From DAIPJH01 sp036770365 (GTDB lineage: Bacteria; Pseudomonadota; Alphaproteobacteria; Rickettsiales; UBA998): a DNA stretch of 64,000 nt. A model generated the notes under the pieces. The model ran no database searches. It saw only the letters and a list, made by a program, of their open reading frames with translations, and was not told where the DNA came from. The position numbers and the translations under genes were made by a program. Where the stretch lies: contig DAIPJH010000003.1 of NCBI GenBank assembly GCA_036770365.1, positions 62,001-126,000 of the forward strand, read 5' to 3'. How positions within the stretch are numbered: the first letter of the stretch is position 1; each line of letters starts with the position of its first letter. Shown here in pieces: positions 54,075 through 62,992 of the stretch.

Positions 54075-55124
54075 CTAACGCACCTGCGGCTTTGCCACAG
54101 GAACAACCGAATCAGACTTATTCATTTCTTCTTGCAACTTAGCATCTTCCGCTCTACTTGCGCTGCGCTTAAGACTTGTCTTTTTATCTTCAGCAACAGA
54201 AGCAGCCTCCGCAGATACATCACCAGCAGCCTCAGCAGGAACAGGCGCAGCAATCTTCATTTCCTCAACTCGTGTACCACGAACAACAAAGACCGAGTCT
54301 TTTTTCTTATTGCCCGCACCACCATCCTCATATGCCTTTGTCAACGTCACATCCTTAACATGCGTTACAATCCCCGTATCCACAACATCCTTGTCATGCA
54401 AAGAACGCAACGTCATTGACAAGTAACCAGTCTCCTGCGCCAAACGAAGACGCTGCGCTTCTTCAAGCGTCACCTCTAAACTCACACTAGATGGTGTTGG
54501 CTTTTTATTTTTCTCATCACCGCCTGTGGCACGCTGATCGACCGCCAGCACTTTAATATTTGACAAAAGCGTTTCCGTCACCGTTTCCTCAGCGTCCTTA
54601 CCCCTTGCACCCTCAGGAGCATCAGGCCGCGGAAGCGGGTGCGTTACCAGCACATCAACACGATCGCCCGGATAAATAAACCCTGCAACACCCGCAATGG
54701 CATCCGTAGAAATTGTTACCACTTTCTTTCCTTTCGGCAAACCCGCCGCTAAAAAACTAGGGTCATCAGGATTTGCAAGCTTAGAAAGCAAAATAGGCTC
54801 ACGCTCCTGAAAAGGCGAACGCGTTACCATCCCAACAATTTTCTTACTTTGATCCGCCGTCGTAACAAAACCATCAACCACCAAGTGACTAGGCCACTGC
54901 TGCGTATCCAACATCGCCGCTTCAATTTTCTCACCAATCGGAATCGGCTTCGCCGCCACGAGAACATCCACCGTCTGAAAATCAGGCTGAGAAGGATTTG
55001 CAACCACTTGATTCACAGCAGGCTGCGAGCCACCCGCAAGCTTCCATGCCACCAAACCCGCACCAAGCGCAAGCACCAACGCAATGATCAAACCAACAAA
55101 ACGCATAAAGGACTTTTCCCGCAC
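54075..55124 (-). CDS. cpaB: Tad pilus assembly protein CpaB
   Basis: CpaB is a periplasmic SAF-domain protein needed for pilus biogenesis. The 349-residue protein has one N-terminal membrane helix (about residues 8-27). A SAF domain (V-L-V-A-A-K-P-I-P-I-G-E-K-I) follows, then a R-C-P-type beta domain with Y-P-G-D-R-V-D-V-L-V-T. The C-terminal 60 residues are Ala/Glu/Lys-rich and low in complexity. It is the first gene of the seven-gene Tad unit; two inverted repeats lie just upstream. Confidence 0.92.
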   Translation of the reverse strand: MREKSFMRFVGLIIALVLALGAGLVAWKLAGGSQPAVNQVVANPSQPDFQTVDVLVAAKPIPIGEKIEAAMLDTQQWPSHLVVDGFVTTADQSKKIVGMVTRSPFQEREPILLSKLANPDDPSFLAAGLPKGKKVVTISTDAIAGVAGFIYPGDRVDVLVTHPLPRPDAPEGARGKDAEETVTETLLSNIKVLAVDQRATGGDEKNKKPTPSSVSLEVTLEEAQRLRLAQETGYLSMTLRSLHDKDVVDTGIVTHVKDVTLTKAYEDGGAGNKKKDSVFVVRGTRVEEMKIAAPVPAEAAGDVSAEAASVAEDKKTSLKRSASRAEDAKLQEEMNKSDSVVPVAKPQVR

Positions 55125-55148
55125 TCAAAGCACATGATTAGCTCACAA

Positions 55149-55185
55149 ACCAACTTAAATTGGTACCGAGTCCTAGATGTAGGAC
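55149..55185. promoter_or_regulatory. Two adjacent inverted repeats upstream of the Tad operon
   Basis: ACCAA (55149-55153) and TTGGT (55160-55164) flank CTTAAA and form a near-perfect 16-base palindrome. GTCCTA (55170-55175) and TAGGAC (55180-55185) follow around GATG. They lie 25-61 bases upstream of the cpaB ATG, where an operator would be expected; a TTGACG hexamer further upstream on the reverse strand could be a -35. The rest of the 299-base cpaB-guaA gap has no convincing gene. Confidence 0.5.
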
Positions 55186-55343
55186 ATTCATTCATAACCC
55201 GTCAAGAAAATTACACTGGTTAATTCTATTCTAGCAGAACACTAGATTTAGGGTTGCAATTTTACGTCACTCCCCTCTTCATCACTCGTTGCATAGCATG
55301 AACAACCCATATATAGCCCCAATACAATCAAGAGAGACCCTAT

Positions 55344-55410
55344 TTGCATTTATGCGCATCATCAGTTATAGAACCTCACAAGATGATATTCTGCCATTTT
55401 TAGATATAAT
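55344..55410 (+). promoter_or_regulatory. Candidate guaA promoters
   Basis: Two weak possibilities precede guaA. The first is TTGCAT (55344-55349) with TATAGA (55367-55372), 17-base spacing. The second is a perfect TATAAT at 55405-55410 without a good -35; it would start transcription only a few bases before the AGGA ribosome site at about 55413. Neither is firm. Confidence 0.3.
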
Positions 55411-55423
55411 ACACAGGATCGCC

Positions 55424-56974
55424 ATGGAACATGAACGCATATTAATCCTTGACCTAGGATCACAAGTCACCCAATTGATTGCCCGACGCGTACGTGAAAG
55501 TGGTGTTTACTGTGAAATTTTACCTTATCATAGCTCTGCGGAAACTATCCGAGCTTTCCAGCCCAAAGGCATTATTATCTCCGGAGGACCCGCCTCTGTG
55601 CATGAGGCCTTCTCGCCACGCATCGACCCTACCGTTTTTGAAATGAACATCCCTGTACTTGGTATCTGCTATGGCCAACAGCTCATGTGTGAAATGCTTG
55701 GTGGTCGAGTAACCCCTGCTGACCACCGCGAATTTGGGCGCGCCCATATTGATGTACTCCACGAATCACCCTTTTTCCATCCCATCTGGAAAACAGGCAA
55801 TGCCTATCAAGTTTGGATGAGCCATGGCGACCGTGTGGACGCCATTCCTGAAGGATTCAAAGCCATCGGCTCAACAGCTTCCGCCCCTTACGCGGCGATT
55901 GCTCATGAAGACAAACATTTCTACGGCGTACAATTCCACCCTGAAGTCATACACACTCTTGATGGAGCAGCACTTTTACGCAATTTTACTCACAGCATTT
56001 GCAAATGTGCAGGTGATTGGAACATGGCTTCCTTCATTGAAGAAGCTATGGACAAGATTCGCGCAACTGTGGGTAAAGGTCGTGTTATATGTGCTGTCAG
56101 TGGAGGCGTCGACTCATCCGTTGTGGCCGGCATTCTACATAAAGCCATCGGCAATCAGCTTACCTGTATTTTTGTTGATACAGGATTGCTACGCCTCAAT
56201 GAAGGGAAACAAGTCAAGGAGCTTTTTGGCACACATTTCCATATCCCTTTAGTCTATGTGGATGCATCTCATACTTTTCTTAACAAGTTAGAAGGTGTCA
56301 GCGACCCTGAACGCAAACGCAAGATCATTGGCGAAACTTTTATTGAAGTATTCGAAAAAGAAGCAGAAAAAATCGGCGGTGCAGATTTCCTTGCCCAAGG
56401 CACACTTTATCCTGATGTGATCGAATCTATTTCTCCTACAGGCGGCCCAAGTGTTACCATCAAATCTCACCATAATGTTGGTGGACTTCCAGAACGCATG
56501 AAAATGAAGCTTGTTGAACCCGTCCGCGAACTCTTTAAAGACGAAGTGCGACGCCTAGGCATTGAACTAGGTATGCCTAAAGACATGGTCGGACGCCATC
56601 CGTTCCCTGGCCCTGGACTTGCCATCCGCATCCCAGGTGAAATCACCGTGGAAAAATTAGACATCTTGCGTAAAGCAGACGCTATCTATATTGAAGAAAT
56701 CCGCAAAGCTGGTCTTTATGACACCATTTGGCAAGCCTTTGCCGTGCTTTTGCCTGTAAAAACAGTTGGTGTTATGGGTGACAACCGTACCTACGAATTT
56801 GTGTGTGCGCTGCGCGCCGTCACATCAACCGATGGCATGACCGCAGACTATTATCCATTTTCTCATGAGTTCTTAGGCAAAGCAACGAGCCGTATTATTA
56901 ATGAAGTCCGCGGCATCAATCGCATGGTCTATGACATTACCAGCAAACCACCTGGAACAATTGAGTGGGAATAA
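55424..56974 (+). CDS. guaA: GMP synthase (glutamine-hydrolysing)
   Basis: GuaA converts XMP to GMP with ammonia from glutamine. The 516-residue protein opens M-E-H-E-R-I-L-I-L-D-L-G-S-Q, the usual N-terminus, preceded by AGGA. The frame is open to 55289 but that part is not conserved. The glutaminase nucleophile is in G-I-C-Y-G-Q-Q-L, with F-H-P-E for the triad. The PP-loop is S-G-G-V-D-S-S-V, and the C-terminal dimerisation domain ends K-P-P-G-T-I-E-W-E. Confidence 0.97.
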   Translation: MEHERILILDLGSQVTQLIARRVRESGVYCEILPYHSSAETIRAFQPKGIIISGGPASVHEAFSPRIDPTVFEMNIPVLGICYGQQLMCEMLGGRVTPADHREFGRAHIDVLHESPFFHPIWKTGNAYQVWMSHGDRVDAIPEGFKAIGSTASAPYAAIAHEDKHFYGVQFHPEVIHTLDGAALLRNFTHSICKCAGDWNMASFIEEAMDKIRATVGKGRVICAVSGGVDSSVVAGILHKAIGNQLTCIFVDTGLLRLNEGKQVKELFGTHFHIPLVYVDASHTFLNKLEGVSDPERKRKIIGETFIEVFEKEAEKIGGADFLAQGTLYPDVIESISPTGGPSVTIKSHHNVGGLPERMKMKLVEPVRELFKDEVRRLGIELGMPKDMVGRHPFPGPGLAIRIPGEITVEKLDILRKADAIYIEEIRKAGLYDTIWQAFAVLLPVKTVGVMGDNRTYEFVCALRAVTSTDGMTADYYPFSHEFLGKATSRIINEVRGINRMVYDITSKPPGTIEWE

Positions 56975-57053
56975 GTTCACAATAATGCTAATGCTTTCAA
57001 CGAACAGCAGGCAGCACATCGCAAACAACGAAAAAACAACTAAAGGGTAAGTT

Positions 57054-57773
57054 ATGGACCATATCATTCAAGAAATTGATGATGATTTGAAGCGCGAACG
57101 CCTGCAAAATCTTTGGCAAAATTTTGGCAGCCACATCGTAGCCCTCAGTATAGTAGTATTGCTAGGCACGGCAGGTCTCGTCGGCTGGAAAGAATTTCAT
57201 CATGCGCGCAACCAAGCAGCAACAGACGTCTTGGTCAGCACCAGAGAACTGATTGAATCCAAAAAATACGATAAAGCACGCGAAAAACTTGAAGCTGCCT
57301 TACCTGATATGCACGGATCGTTGAAATTGATTGGACAGCTTTGGTTGGCACAGCTTTATCATAATGACGGCAAGCGCGATCGTGCGGATGAAATTTATGC
57401 CCATGTTCGGGATCAACAAGATGAACCTGAACTCGCAGCCTATGCTAATTTGCTCCATAGTAAGTCTGATGAGAAGTTTTTATCTGCCACTGCCTTTTCT
57501 TCTCTATCCAAAGAAAAACAAGGCTTAACACTACTCAAAGCAGGCAAACGCGTGGAAGCTGCGTCGCTGTTTAAAGCACTAGAAGAAGATGTCATGACCC
57601 CGTCCTCCATGCGCACACGTATTAATCTTATTCTGATGACGTTAGAACCTGAAATTGAACAACTGGAAAAAGCAGCAGTAAAACAAGAAGCATCTAAACC
57701 TCTTACAGAAAAAGAAGCCAAAGAACGTACACTAAACGCTCCTATACCAGAAACCCAACACGCAAAACCTTAA
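57054..57773 (+). CDS. YfgM-like membrane-anchored TPR protein
   Basis: A 239-residue protein with a cytoplasmic N-terminus (L-Q-N-L-W-Q-N-F-G), one membrane helix at about 28-46, and helical TPR-like repeats outside the membrane. This is the YfgM / 'tetratricopeptide repeat-like' family, which associates with the SecYEG translocon and periplasmic chaperones. It lies just before bamB and der, the usual order. The C-terminus is Lys/Glu-rich. Confidence 0.87.
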   Translation: MDHIIQEIDDDLKRERLQNLWQNFGSHIVALSIVVLLGTAGLVGWKEFHHARNQAATDVLVSTRELIESKKYDKAREKLEAALPDMHGSLKLIGQLWLAQLYHNDGKRDRADEIYAHVRDQQDEPELAAYANLLHSKSDEKFLSATAFSSLSKEKQGLTLLKAGKRVEAASLFKALEEDVMTPSSMRTRINLILMTLEPEIEQLEKAAVKQEASKPLTEKEAKERTLNAPIPETQHAKP

Positions 57774-57815
57774 TACTTATAAAACCACTTCAATGAGCTG
57801 AACTTTCTCTTAACA

Positions 57816-59180
57816 ATGGAATCCCGTATGGCACGTCTTAACATAATGCGTACTATCATGATGGTTACGATCACCACAATGGTCGGCACGTCACTAACAG
57901 CATGTTCGGAAAACGCTTCACTCAACCCGTTTACACATAAAGATGAAAAATCCACCGTAGAAGGTGAGCGCGTTGCCGTACTCAGTGGCACAGATACTCT
58001 TGAAGTCAGTGAGAACATGAAAAATATTTCCATAGATATTCCAAGCGGATCTTCTCTGTCTGCATGGCCACAAGAAGGCGGATCTACAGAGCATAATGGT
58101 GGCAATATAGCACTCAAACTAACATACAACACCCAAAACCGTGTTTCTTCAGGCAATGGCAATGCATGGGATGCAAATCTTGTCGCCGCACCTGTCGCAT
58201 CCGCAACCCATATTTTTACCATGGACGGTAATGGTGTAGTGAGCGCACACTCGCTTGATGCGATCAACACTAGCATCTGGAAACAAACCGCAGCAAAACA
58301 ACAAGACACAGCCTTCAACGGAGGGGGGTTAGCACTCGATGATAGTACGGTCTACGCCACCACCGCAGACGGCACTATTACTGCTATGAGTACAACAGAC
58401 GGCAAAATTTTATGGCAACAACATATGGATATGCCCATCCGTAGCGCACCTACTTTAACCTCAAAAGCACTATTGGTAATGACGGCGAGTAGCCAACTTT
58501 ACGCGATTGACACCAAGCACGGCAAGATATTATGGCGTCATAGCGGGATTCAAGAGTCAGCAAGCTTACTTGGCACCGTACCTCCAGCAGAGAAAGATGG
58601 CAAAGTTATTGCTGTGTACCCTTCGGGTGAAGTATATGGACTAAATCTTGATGATGGTAAAGTCATCTGGTCAGATTCACTCCTATTGCCCCTGCGCACC
58701 TCTGCACTCGGGACATTTAGCGGCGTTGGCGGCATGCCCGTCATTATGGATAACACAGTATTTAGCGCCAGCAGTAATGGTCTGCTCATTGCCAACCAAC
58801 TGAACACTGGTCTTCGCATATGGGAACAACCCATTTCGTCCTCAAATACCCCATGGATCGCAGGAGATTTTCTTTACGTCCTCACTACAGATGGCAAATT
58901 GGTATGCTTGACAGCTGGAGATGGAAGAATTGTCTGGATATCCCCTATCGAAAATTATGAAACCGCTGCAAAAGATGGCGTAACCTTCAAAGGTCCTTAC
59001 ATGATTGATAGTGCATTACTTCTCATTAGCAGCGACGGCACGTGGCAACATTTTAATCCACAAAATGGCACGCGCACCAAAACTTCCAGTATGAGTTCAG
59101 TTTTCTATAGCAACCCTGCTTTTGCGGGAACTCACTTCTTTATCAATGGCAGTAATGCCTCACTTTATTCGGTACAATAA
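57816..59180 (+). CDS. bamB: Outer-membrane assembly lipoprotein BamB
   Basis: BamB is the propeller lipoprotein of the BAM complex that inserts outer-membrane barrels. The signal ends at a lipobox-like S-L-T-A-C (Cys at about residue 30). The remaining 420 residues form a PQQ-type propeller with repeated W-x-x-x-G/D-G-x-x-x-A/S blade motifs such as T-D-G-K-I-L-W-Q-Q and D-G-K-V-I-W-S. In-frame ATGs at 57816 and 57828 are both possible starts. der begins two bases after its stop. Confidence 0.9.
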   Translation: MESRMARLNIMRTIMMVTITTMVGTSLTACSENASLNPFTHKDEKSTVEGERVAVLSGTDTLEVSENMKNISIDIPSGSSLSAWPQEGGSTEHNGGNIALKLTYNTQNRVSSGNGNAWDANLVAAPVASATHIFTMDGNGVVSAHSLDAINTSIWKQTAAKQQDTAFNGGGLALDDSTVYATTADGTITAMSTTDGKILWQQHMDMPIRSAPTLTSKALLVMTASSQLYAIDTKHGKILWRHSGIQESASLLGTVPPAEKDGKVIAVYPSGEVYGLNLDDGKVIWSDSLLLPLRTSALGTFSGVGGMPVIMDNTVFSASSNGLLIANQLNTGLRIWEQPISSSNTPWIAGDFLYVLTTDGKLVCLTAGDGRIVWISPIENYETAAKDGVTFKGPYMIDSALLLISSDGTWQHFNPQNGTRTKTSSMSSVFYSNPAFAGTHFFINGSNASLYSVQ

Positions 59181-59182
59181 TC

Positions 59183-60643
59183 ATGAAAACCATTGCGATT
59201 ATTGGTCGCCCGAACGTTGGAAAATCAACACTCTTTAATCGCTTGGCAGGTAAGAAACAAGCGATTGTTGATGATCAACCAGGAGTAACGCGTGATCGTA
59301 AATATGGCGAAGGTAGCATAGGTCCACTACATTTTGGTATCATTGACACCCCTGGACTAGAAGAAATGGATGAACGTACTTTAGAAGGGCGAATGTTCAA
59401 GCAAAGTATGGCCGCACTCGAAGAAGCGGATGTATGCCTCATGGTCATTGATGCCATGCAAGGAATCACCCCACGCGACGAATTCTTTGCGGGACTACTA
59501 CGACGCGCCAAACGCCCTATTATCGTTATAGCAAACAAAGCTGAAGGCAAACGCGCACAATCAGGTATTCTTGATGCTTACAGTCTTGGCTTTGGCGAAC
59601 CTGTCGCCATTTCCGCTGAACATGGCGAAGGAATGCTCGATCTTTATGAACGTTTAGAACCGATCATCGCACCTCGCGGCAATCCGAAATCAGATGGTGC
59701 AGCCAAAGCGAAACGGCCAAGCTCTCAACGTGCGGAAAGTGCGGCTAAAAAACTCGCAAATGAGCAAGAAAAACGCAAAGCTCTTGGTTTAGATGAAAAC
59801 GAGGAAGAAGACGATAACGGTGAGGATTTGTCGCGTCCGATTAACATTGCCATTGTTGGTCGCCCAAATGTAGGTAAATCAACCTTGATGAACAGCTTAC
59901 TCAATGAAGATAGAGTACTCACTGGTCCTGAAGCAGGTGTCACACGTGACGCAATTTTAGTCCCACTGCAATTTCATGGTCGCACCTTACATCTAGTGGA
60001 TACCGCAGGAATGCGCCGCAAAGCGCGTGTGCAGGAACGCCTAGAACGCATGTCCGTCGCTGATACCACCCACACCATCTGCTTTGCACAAGTCGTCATT
60101 TTAGTACTAGATGCCGCAACACCACTCGACAAACAAGATAACACCATCGCAGGATTAATTGAGCGCGAAGGTCGCGCTTGCGTCATCGCCATTAATAAAT
60201 GGGATACTGTCATCGACAAAGATGCATTCTTAGATGACATCCATAAACGCCTGATTGATGTCATGCCGCAAATGAAAAATATTGCGGTTGTACCCATTTC
60301 TGCATTATACGGTAAAAACACCGAGAAACTGTTACAAGCTGCCGTCAAAACTTATGGTCACTGGAATAAACGTATCTCCACAGGCGCGCTTAATCGCTGG
60401 CTAGAAGATGCCATTTCACGCCATACACCCCCACTCGTTAACGGTCGCCGTTTTAAAATTCGTTACATGACACAGGCAAAAACACGCCCCCCTACTTTCA
60501 TCCTCTTCACCAACCAAGAGGAAGGGCCTGAAAGCTATCTACGTTACCTTGCCAACAAACTCCGCGAGACTTTTGACCTACCAGGAGTACCGCTACGTAT
60601 CATCCTAAAAACGGGCAAGAACCCTTATGCAGACAAAGACTAA
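59183..60643 (+). CDS. der: Ribosome-associated GTPase Der (EngA)
   Basis: Der is a tandem GTPase for 50S maturation. The first G domain has G-R-P-N-V-G-K-S-T at residues 7-15 and the second has the same motif near 230. D-T-P-G and D-T-A-G switch-II motifs and N-K-A-E/N-K-W-D recognition motifs are present. A charged Lys/Glu-rich linker separates the domains and a KH-like domain ends the 486-residue protein. Its stop overlaps the convergent cpaA gene by four bases. Confidence 0.96.
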   Translation: MKTIAIIGRPNVGKSTLFNRLAGKKQAIVDDQPGVTRDRKYGEGSIGPLHFGIIDTPGLEEMDERTLEGRMFKQSMAALEEADVCLMVIDAMQGITPRDEFFAGLLRRAKRPIIVIANKAEGKRAQSGILDAYSLGFGEPVAISAEHGEGMLDLYERLEPIIAPRGNPKSDGAAKAKRPSSQRAESAAKKLANEQEKRKALGLDENEEEDDNGEDLSRPINIAIVGRPNVGKSTLMNSLLNEDRVLTGPEAGVTRDAILVPLQFHGRTLHLVDTAGMRRKARVQERLERMSVADTTHTICFAQVVILVLDAATPLDKQDNTIAGLIEREGRACVIAINKWDTVIDKDAFLDDIHKRLIDVMPQMKNIAVVPISALYGKNTEKLLQAAVKTYGHWNKRISTGALNRWLEDAISRHTPPLVNGRRFKIRYMTQAKTRPPTFILFTNQEEGPESYLRYLANKLRETFDLPGVPLRIILKTGKNPYADKD

Positions 60644-61155
60644 AAGGGCAAAGAAGAAGTAGCCAACCCAACCAGATGTCCTGTCCAGAGTAAATATAAA
60701 AACGACAACGCAATCGCAACTCCGTAGGGAACAGGTTGACCCTTGATTAACACGCGAGGCAATGATTTTTGTGTAACAAATGCGGTCGCCAACGGACGCG
60801 CCACCATCAACACAATCGCCAACACTCCACCTACCATTGCCATATATACAATGAAATAGGTCAAATGCACCGACCAACCAAACCACACAGAACTAGCGAT
60901 CAACAGCTTAATATCGCCGCCACCCATCAAGCCCAGCAAATAAATCCCAAACCCGATCACAAAGAATAAAAGAAAGCCATAAACACTAGCAACCCAATTT
61001 ACCTGCGTTGGTCCAAGCCACACCAACAAAGGGAACAACAACAACACCGCAAGATTGATCCAATTTGGAATAATGAAATTCGTGACGTCATATACCATTA
61101 CCGCCACCATCAACACACTTAAAAGCATAAAATAAGTTATCATGACCCACCCCAT
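60640..61155 (-). CDS. cpaA: Tad-type prepilin peptidase CpaA/TadV
   Basis: This is an inner-membrane aspartic peptidase (family A24) that processes Flp pilins. The 171-residue protein is all hydrophobic helices. The catalytic aspartates are in Y-D-V-T-N-F-I-I-P-N and G-G-G-D-I-K-L. It has no methyltransferase domain, so it is the short TadV-type rather than PilD-type. It is 5.5 kb from the other Tad genes. The Flp pilin itself is not seen in the window. Confidence 0.9.
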   Translation of the reverse strand: MGWVMITYFMLLSVLMVAVMVYDVTNFIIPNWINLAVLLLFPLLVWLGPTQVNWVASVYGFLLFFVIGFGIYLLGLMGGGDIKLLIASSVWFGWSVHLTYFIVYMAMVGGVLAIVLMVARPLATAFVTQKSLPRVLIKGQPVPYGVAIALSFLYLLWTGHLVGLATSSLPF

Positions 61156-61205
61156 CCAACGATTCTTTTGAAGCTTTTTGCAATCAACTTTGTTATACTA
61201 CACCT

Positions 61206-62045
61206 ATGGTATATGTTGCATGGATATTGCTTGGATTGCTCTTTATCTACTGGCTTATCTTGGTCGGTATGTTTCTTTTTCAACGCAGCCTCATGTACCA
61301 CCCAACTTACGGCGCACAAAACCCGTTTTTAATGGGGCTAGAGGGTGCAAAGAAATATTTTGTAACCTCACCCCAAAACACGATCCTTACCCTTATCCAC
61401 CACCCTGCAAAACAAGGGTATCCCACTATCATTTACTTCCACGGCAATTCGGGCAATCTCACCACAGATTATCGCATTGAACGCTTCAATCACTTTGCCA
61501 AAGCTGGCTTTGGGTACGCAGCTGTAAGCTTTCGTGGCTTTGGTGATAGCGGTGGCACTATTTCTGAGGAAGGTTTTTACAAAGACGCCCGCGCAAGCAT
61601 TGAACTAGTACGCAGAAAACTTAAAACACCCCTACAAAATATGATTCTTTTCGGCGAATCACTGGGATCAGGAGTCGCTGTACGCATGGCGGTAGAACAT
61701 TGCGTTAAAGGAATTACTCTTGATTCACCTTATTGCTGTATCGCAGACCGCGCCAAAGAAAAATATCCGTGGCTACCAGTATCATTGCTCCTCAAAGATA
61801 AATTCAACTCCATTGGCATTATTGGTCGCGTAATCTGCCCTATCCTCATCATTCATGGTGACAAAGATGATGTCATGCCTATCCATCACGGCAAACGACT
61901 CTTTGACGCCGCCAAAGAACCCAAACGTGGACTATTCATTGAAGGATTAGAACATGTCGCCTACCCTGCTGACATGCTCTGCCATGCTATAAAGGATTAT
62001 TTCTGTTCCGATATTACTTCTGAACCAGATAATGATGGGGAATGA
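61206..62045 (+). CDS. Membrane-anchored alpha/beta hydrolase (BEM46-like)
   Basis: The 279-residue protein has an N-terminal hydrophobic helix (residues about 2-24) and an alpha/beta-hydrolase domain. The nucleophile elbow is G-E-S-L-G-S-G, the catalytic Asp lies in H-G-D-K-D-D-V-M-P, and the His is in L-E-H-V-A-Y. Y-F-H-G-N-S-G-N-L is the oxyanion region. This fits the BEM46/ABHD13-like group of uncertain substrate. It overlaps the convergent PlsC-like gene by 49 bases. Confidence 0.82.
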   Translation: MVYVAWILLGLLFIYWLILVGMFLFQRSLMYHPTYGAQNPFLMGLEGAKKYFVTSPQNTILTLIHHPAKQGYPTIIYFHGNSGNLTTDYRIERFNHFAKAGFGYAAVSFRGFGDSGGTISEEGFYKDARASIELVRRKLKTPLQNMILFGESLGSGVAVRMAVEHCVKGITLDSPYCCIADRAKEKYPWLPVSLLLKDKFNSIGIIGRVICPILIIHGDKDDVMPIHHGKRLFDAAKEPKRGLFIEGLEHVAYPADMLCHAIKDYFCSDITSEPDNDGE

Positions 62046-62755
62046 GATGCAGCAGGTTGATGCGCCTGTTGCTTAGGTGGCGTTTGTATTTTATATTTCA
62101 GCCGCAGGACTTCTTGCTGCAAACGATTCACCGTCACCTCATCTGCACGAATAGGCGTCCCACAAATTGCTTGTACCTTTTGACCCCGATGCCGCGGCCA
62201 CCAACGCACCCATGAATCCAAATATTTACGGCTAAAGATACTACCCCACAACCCCGTCAATGCAAGCGGATACACATCAAATTCAGGATTTTGCTGCATA
62301 ATCGCCTCGATACCAGGTTTAAAACGACTAAGCCCCCCCGTATAGGTCAACTGCCCTTCAGGAAAAATGCAAATAATATCCCCCTCACGCAGTGCCTGCC
62401 TCACTTCCTGCAATGCCCATTTGATACTCTCACGTTTGGGTAAGATCGGAATCGCACGATTATGACGCATAAAATAATGCACCACAGGTGTATTATAAAT
62501 ATGTTCGTCAATTATAAACCGTACAGAACGCCCAAGTCCCGCCTGAATCACCAACCCATCAACAAATGACACATGGTTACAAATGAGGATCGCCGCACCT
62601 GTTTTCGGAATAGCATCAAAATGATGATACACGGGATGATAGATACATCGTGTAAGCATCGCAGCACCAATACGATAGATGGGTTCTAGCAACGACCAAC
62701 GACGCATCACGTCAGGTTCGCTATAATTCGCATTTTTTTGCTGACCTTCTGGCAT
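61997..62755 (-). CDS. 1-acyl-sn-glycerol-3-phosphate acyltransferase-like protein (PlsC family)
   Basis: The 252-residue protein has the acyltransferase box N-H-V-S-F-V-D (H-x4-D) and the substrate-binding F-P-E-G-Q-L-T, both diagnostic for PlsC-type enzymes. The N-terminus is hydrophilic, with one weak hydrophobic stretch. A late segment has W-G-S-I-F-S-R-K-Y, as in acyltransferase domains that are fused to long-chain acyl-ACP/CoA ligases. The true acceptor is not certain. It is convergent with the hydrolase gene. Confidence 0.87.
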   Translation of the reverse strand: MPEGQQKNANYSEPDVMRRWSLLEPIYRIGAAMLTRCIYHPVYHHFDAIPKTGAAILICNHVSFVDGLVIQAGLGRSVRFIIDEHIYNTPVVHYFMRHNRAIPILPKRESIKWALQEVRQALREGDIICIFPEGQLTYTGGLSRFKPGIEAIMQQNPEFDVYPLALTGLWGSIFSRKYLDSWVRWWPRHRGQKVQAICGTPIRADEVTVNRLQQEVLRLKYKIQTPPKQQAHQPAASHSPSLSGSEVISEQK

Positions 62756-62881
62756 AGTCTGGTATCTTATCTCCTCACATAGAGTACGTTGATTTTATAA
62801 CACCCATTCTTTTGAGGATTATAAAGGAAAATAGTGCTATGCATCATAATAGTGTCGTCGCCTAACTTCACAAAAATACGA

Positions 62882-62904
62882 AGTTATTAAATTAAACGAT
62901 GATA
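62882..62904 (-). repeat. Sequence related to the inverted-repeat arm at 4515-4569
   Basis: Read on the reverse strand, this stretch contains TATCATCGTTTAATTTAATA and matches the 4546-4568 arm (also read in reverse) at about 19 of 23 positions. It lies in the 237-base gap upstream of scoA, about 90 bases before the start. Unlike 4515-4569, no second arm is seen. The rest of the gap shows no gene. Confidence 0.45.
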
Positions 62905-62992
62905 CCTTCATTATCGAAGATTCGTCTTAAGAAAACTTTAACCTAAACCCGTTAGTTAGAAGACTATTATCAGAATCTATGGAGCATCTGCC

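Noticed and set aside
54849..55223. Forward 124-codon open frame over cpaB
   Set aside because: Antisense to a conserved gene and rich in Arg/His/Asn from reversed codons.
55125..55423. Riboswitch or Flp pilin gene in the cpaB-guaA gap
   Set aside because: No small open frame with a Flp-type signal and no recognisable purine riboswitch core; only short inverted repeats are visible.
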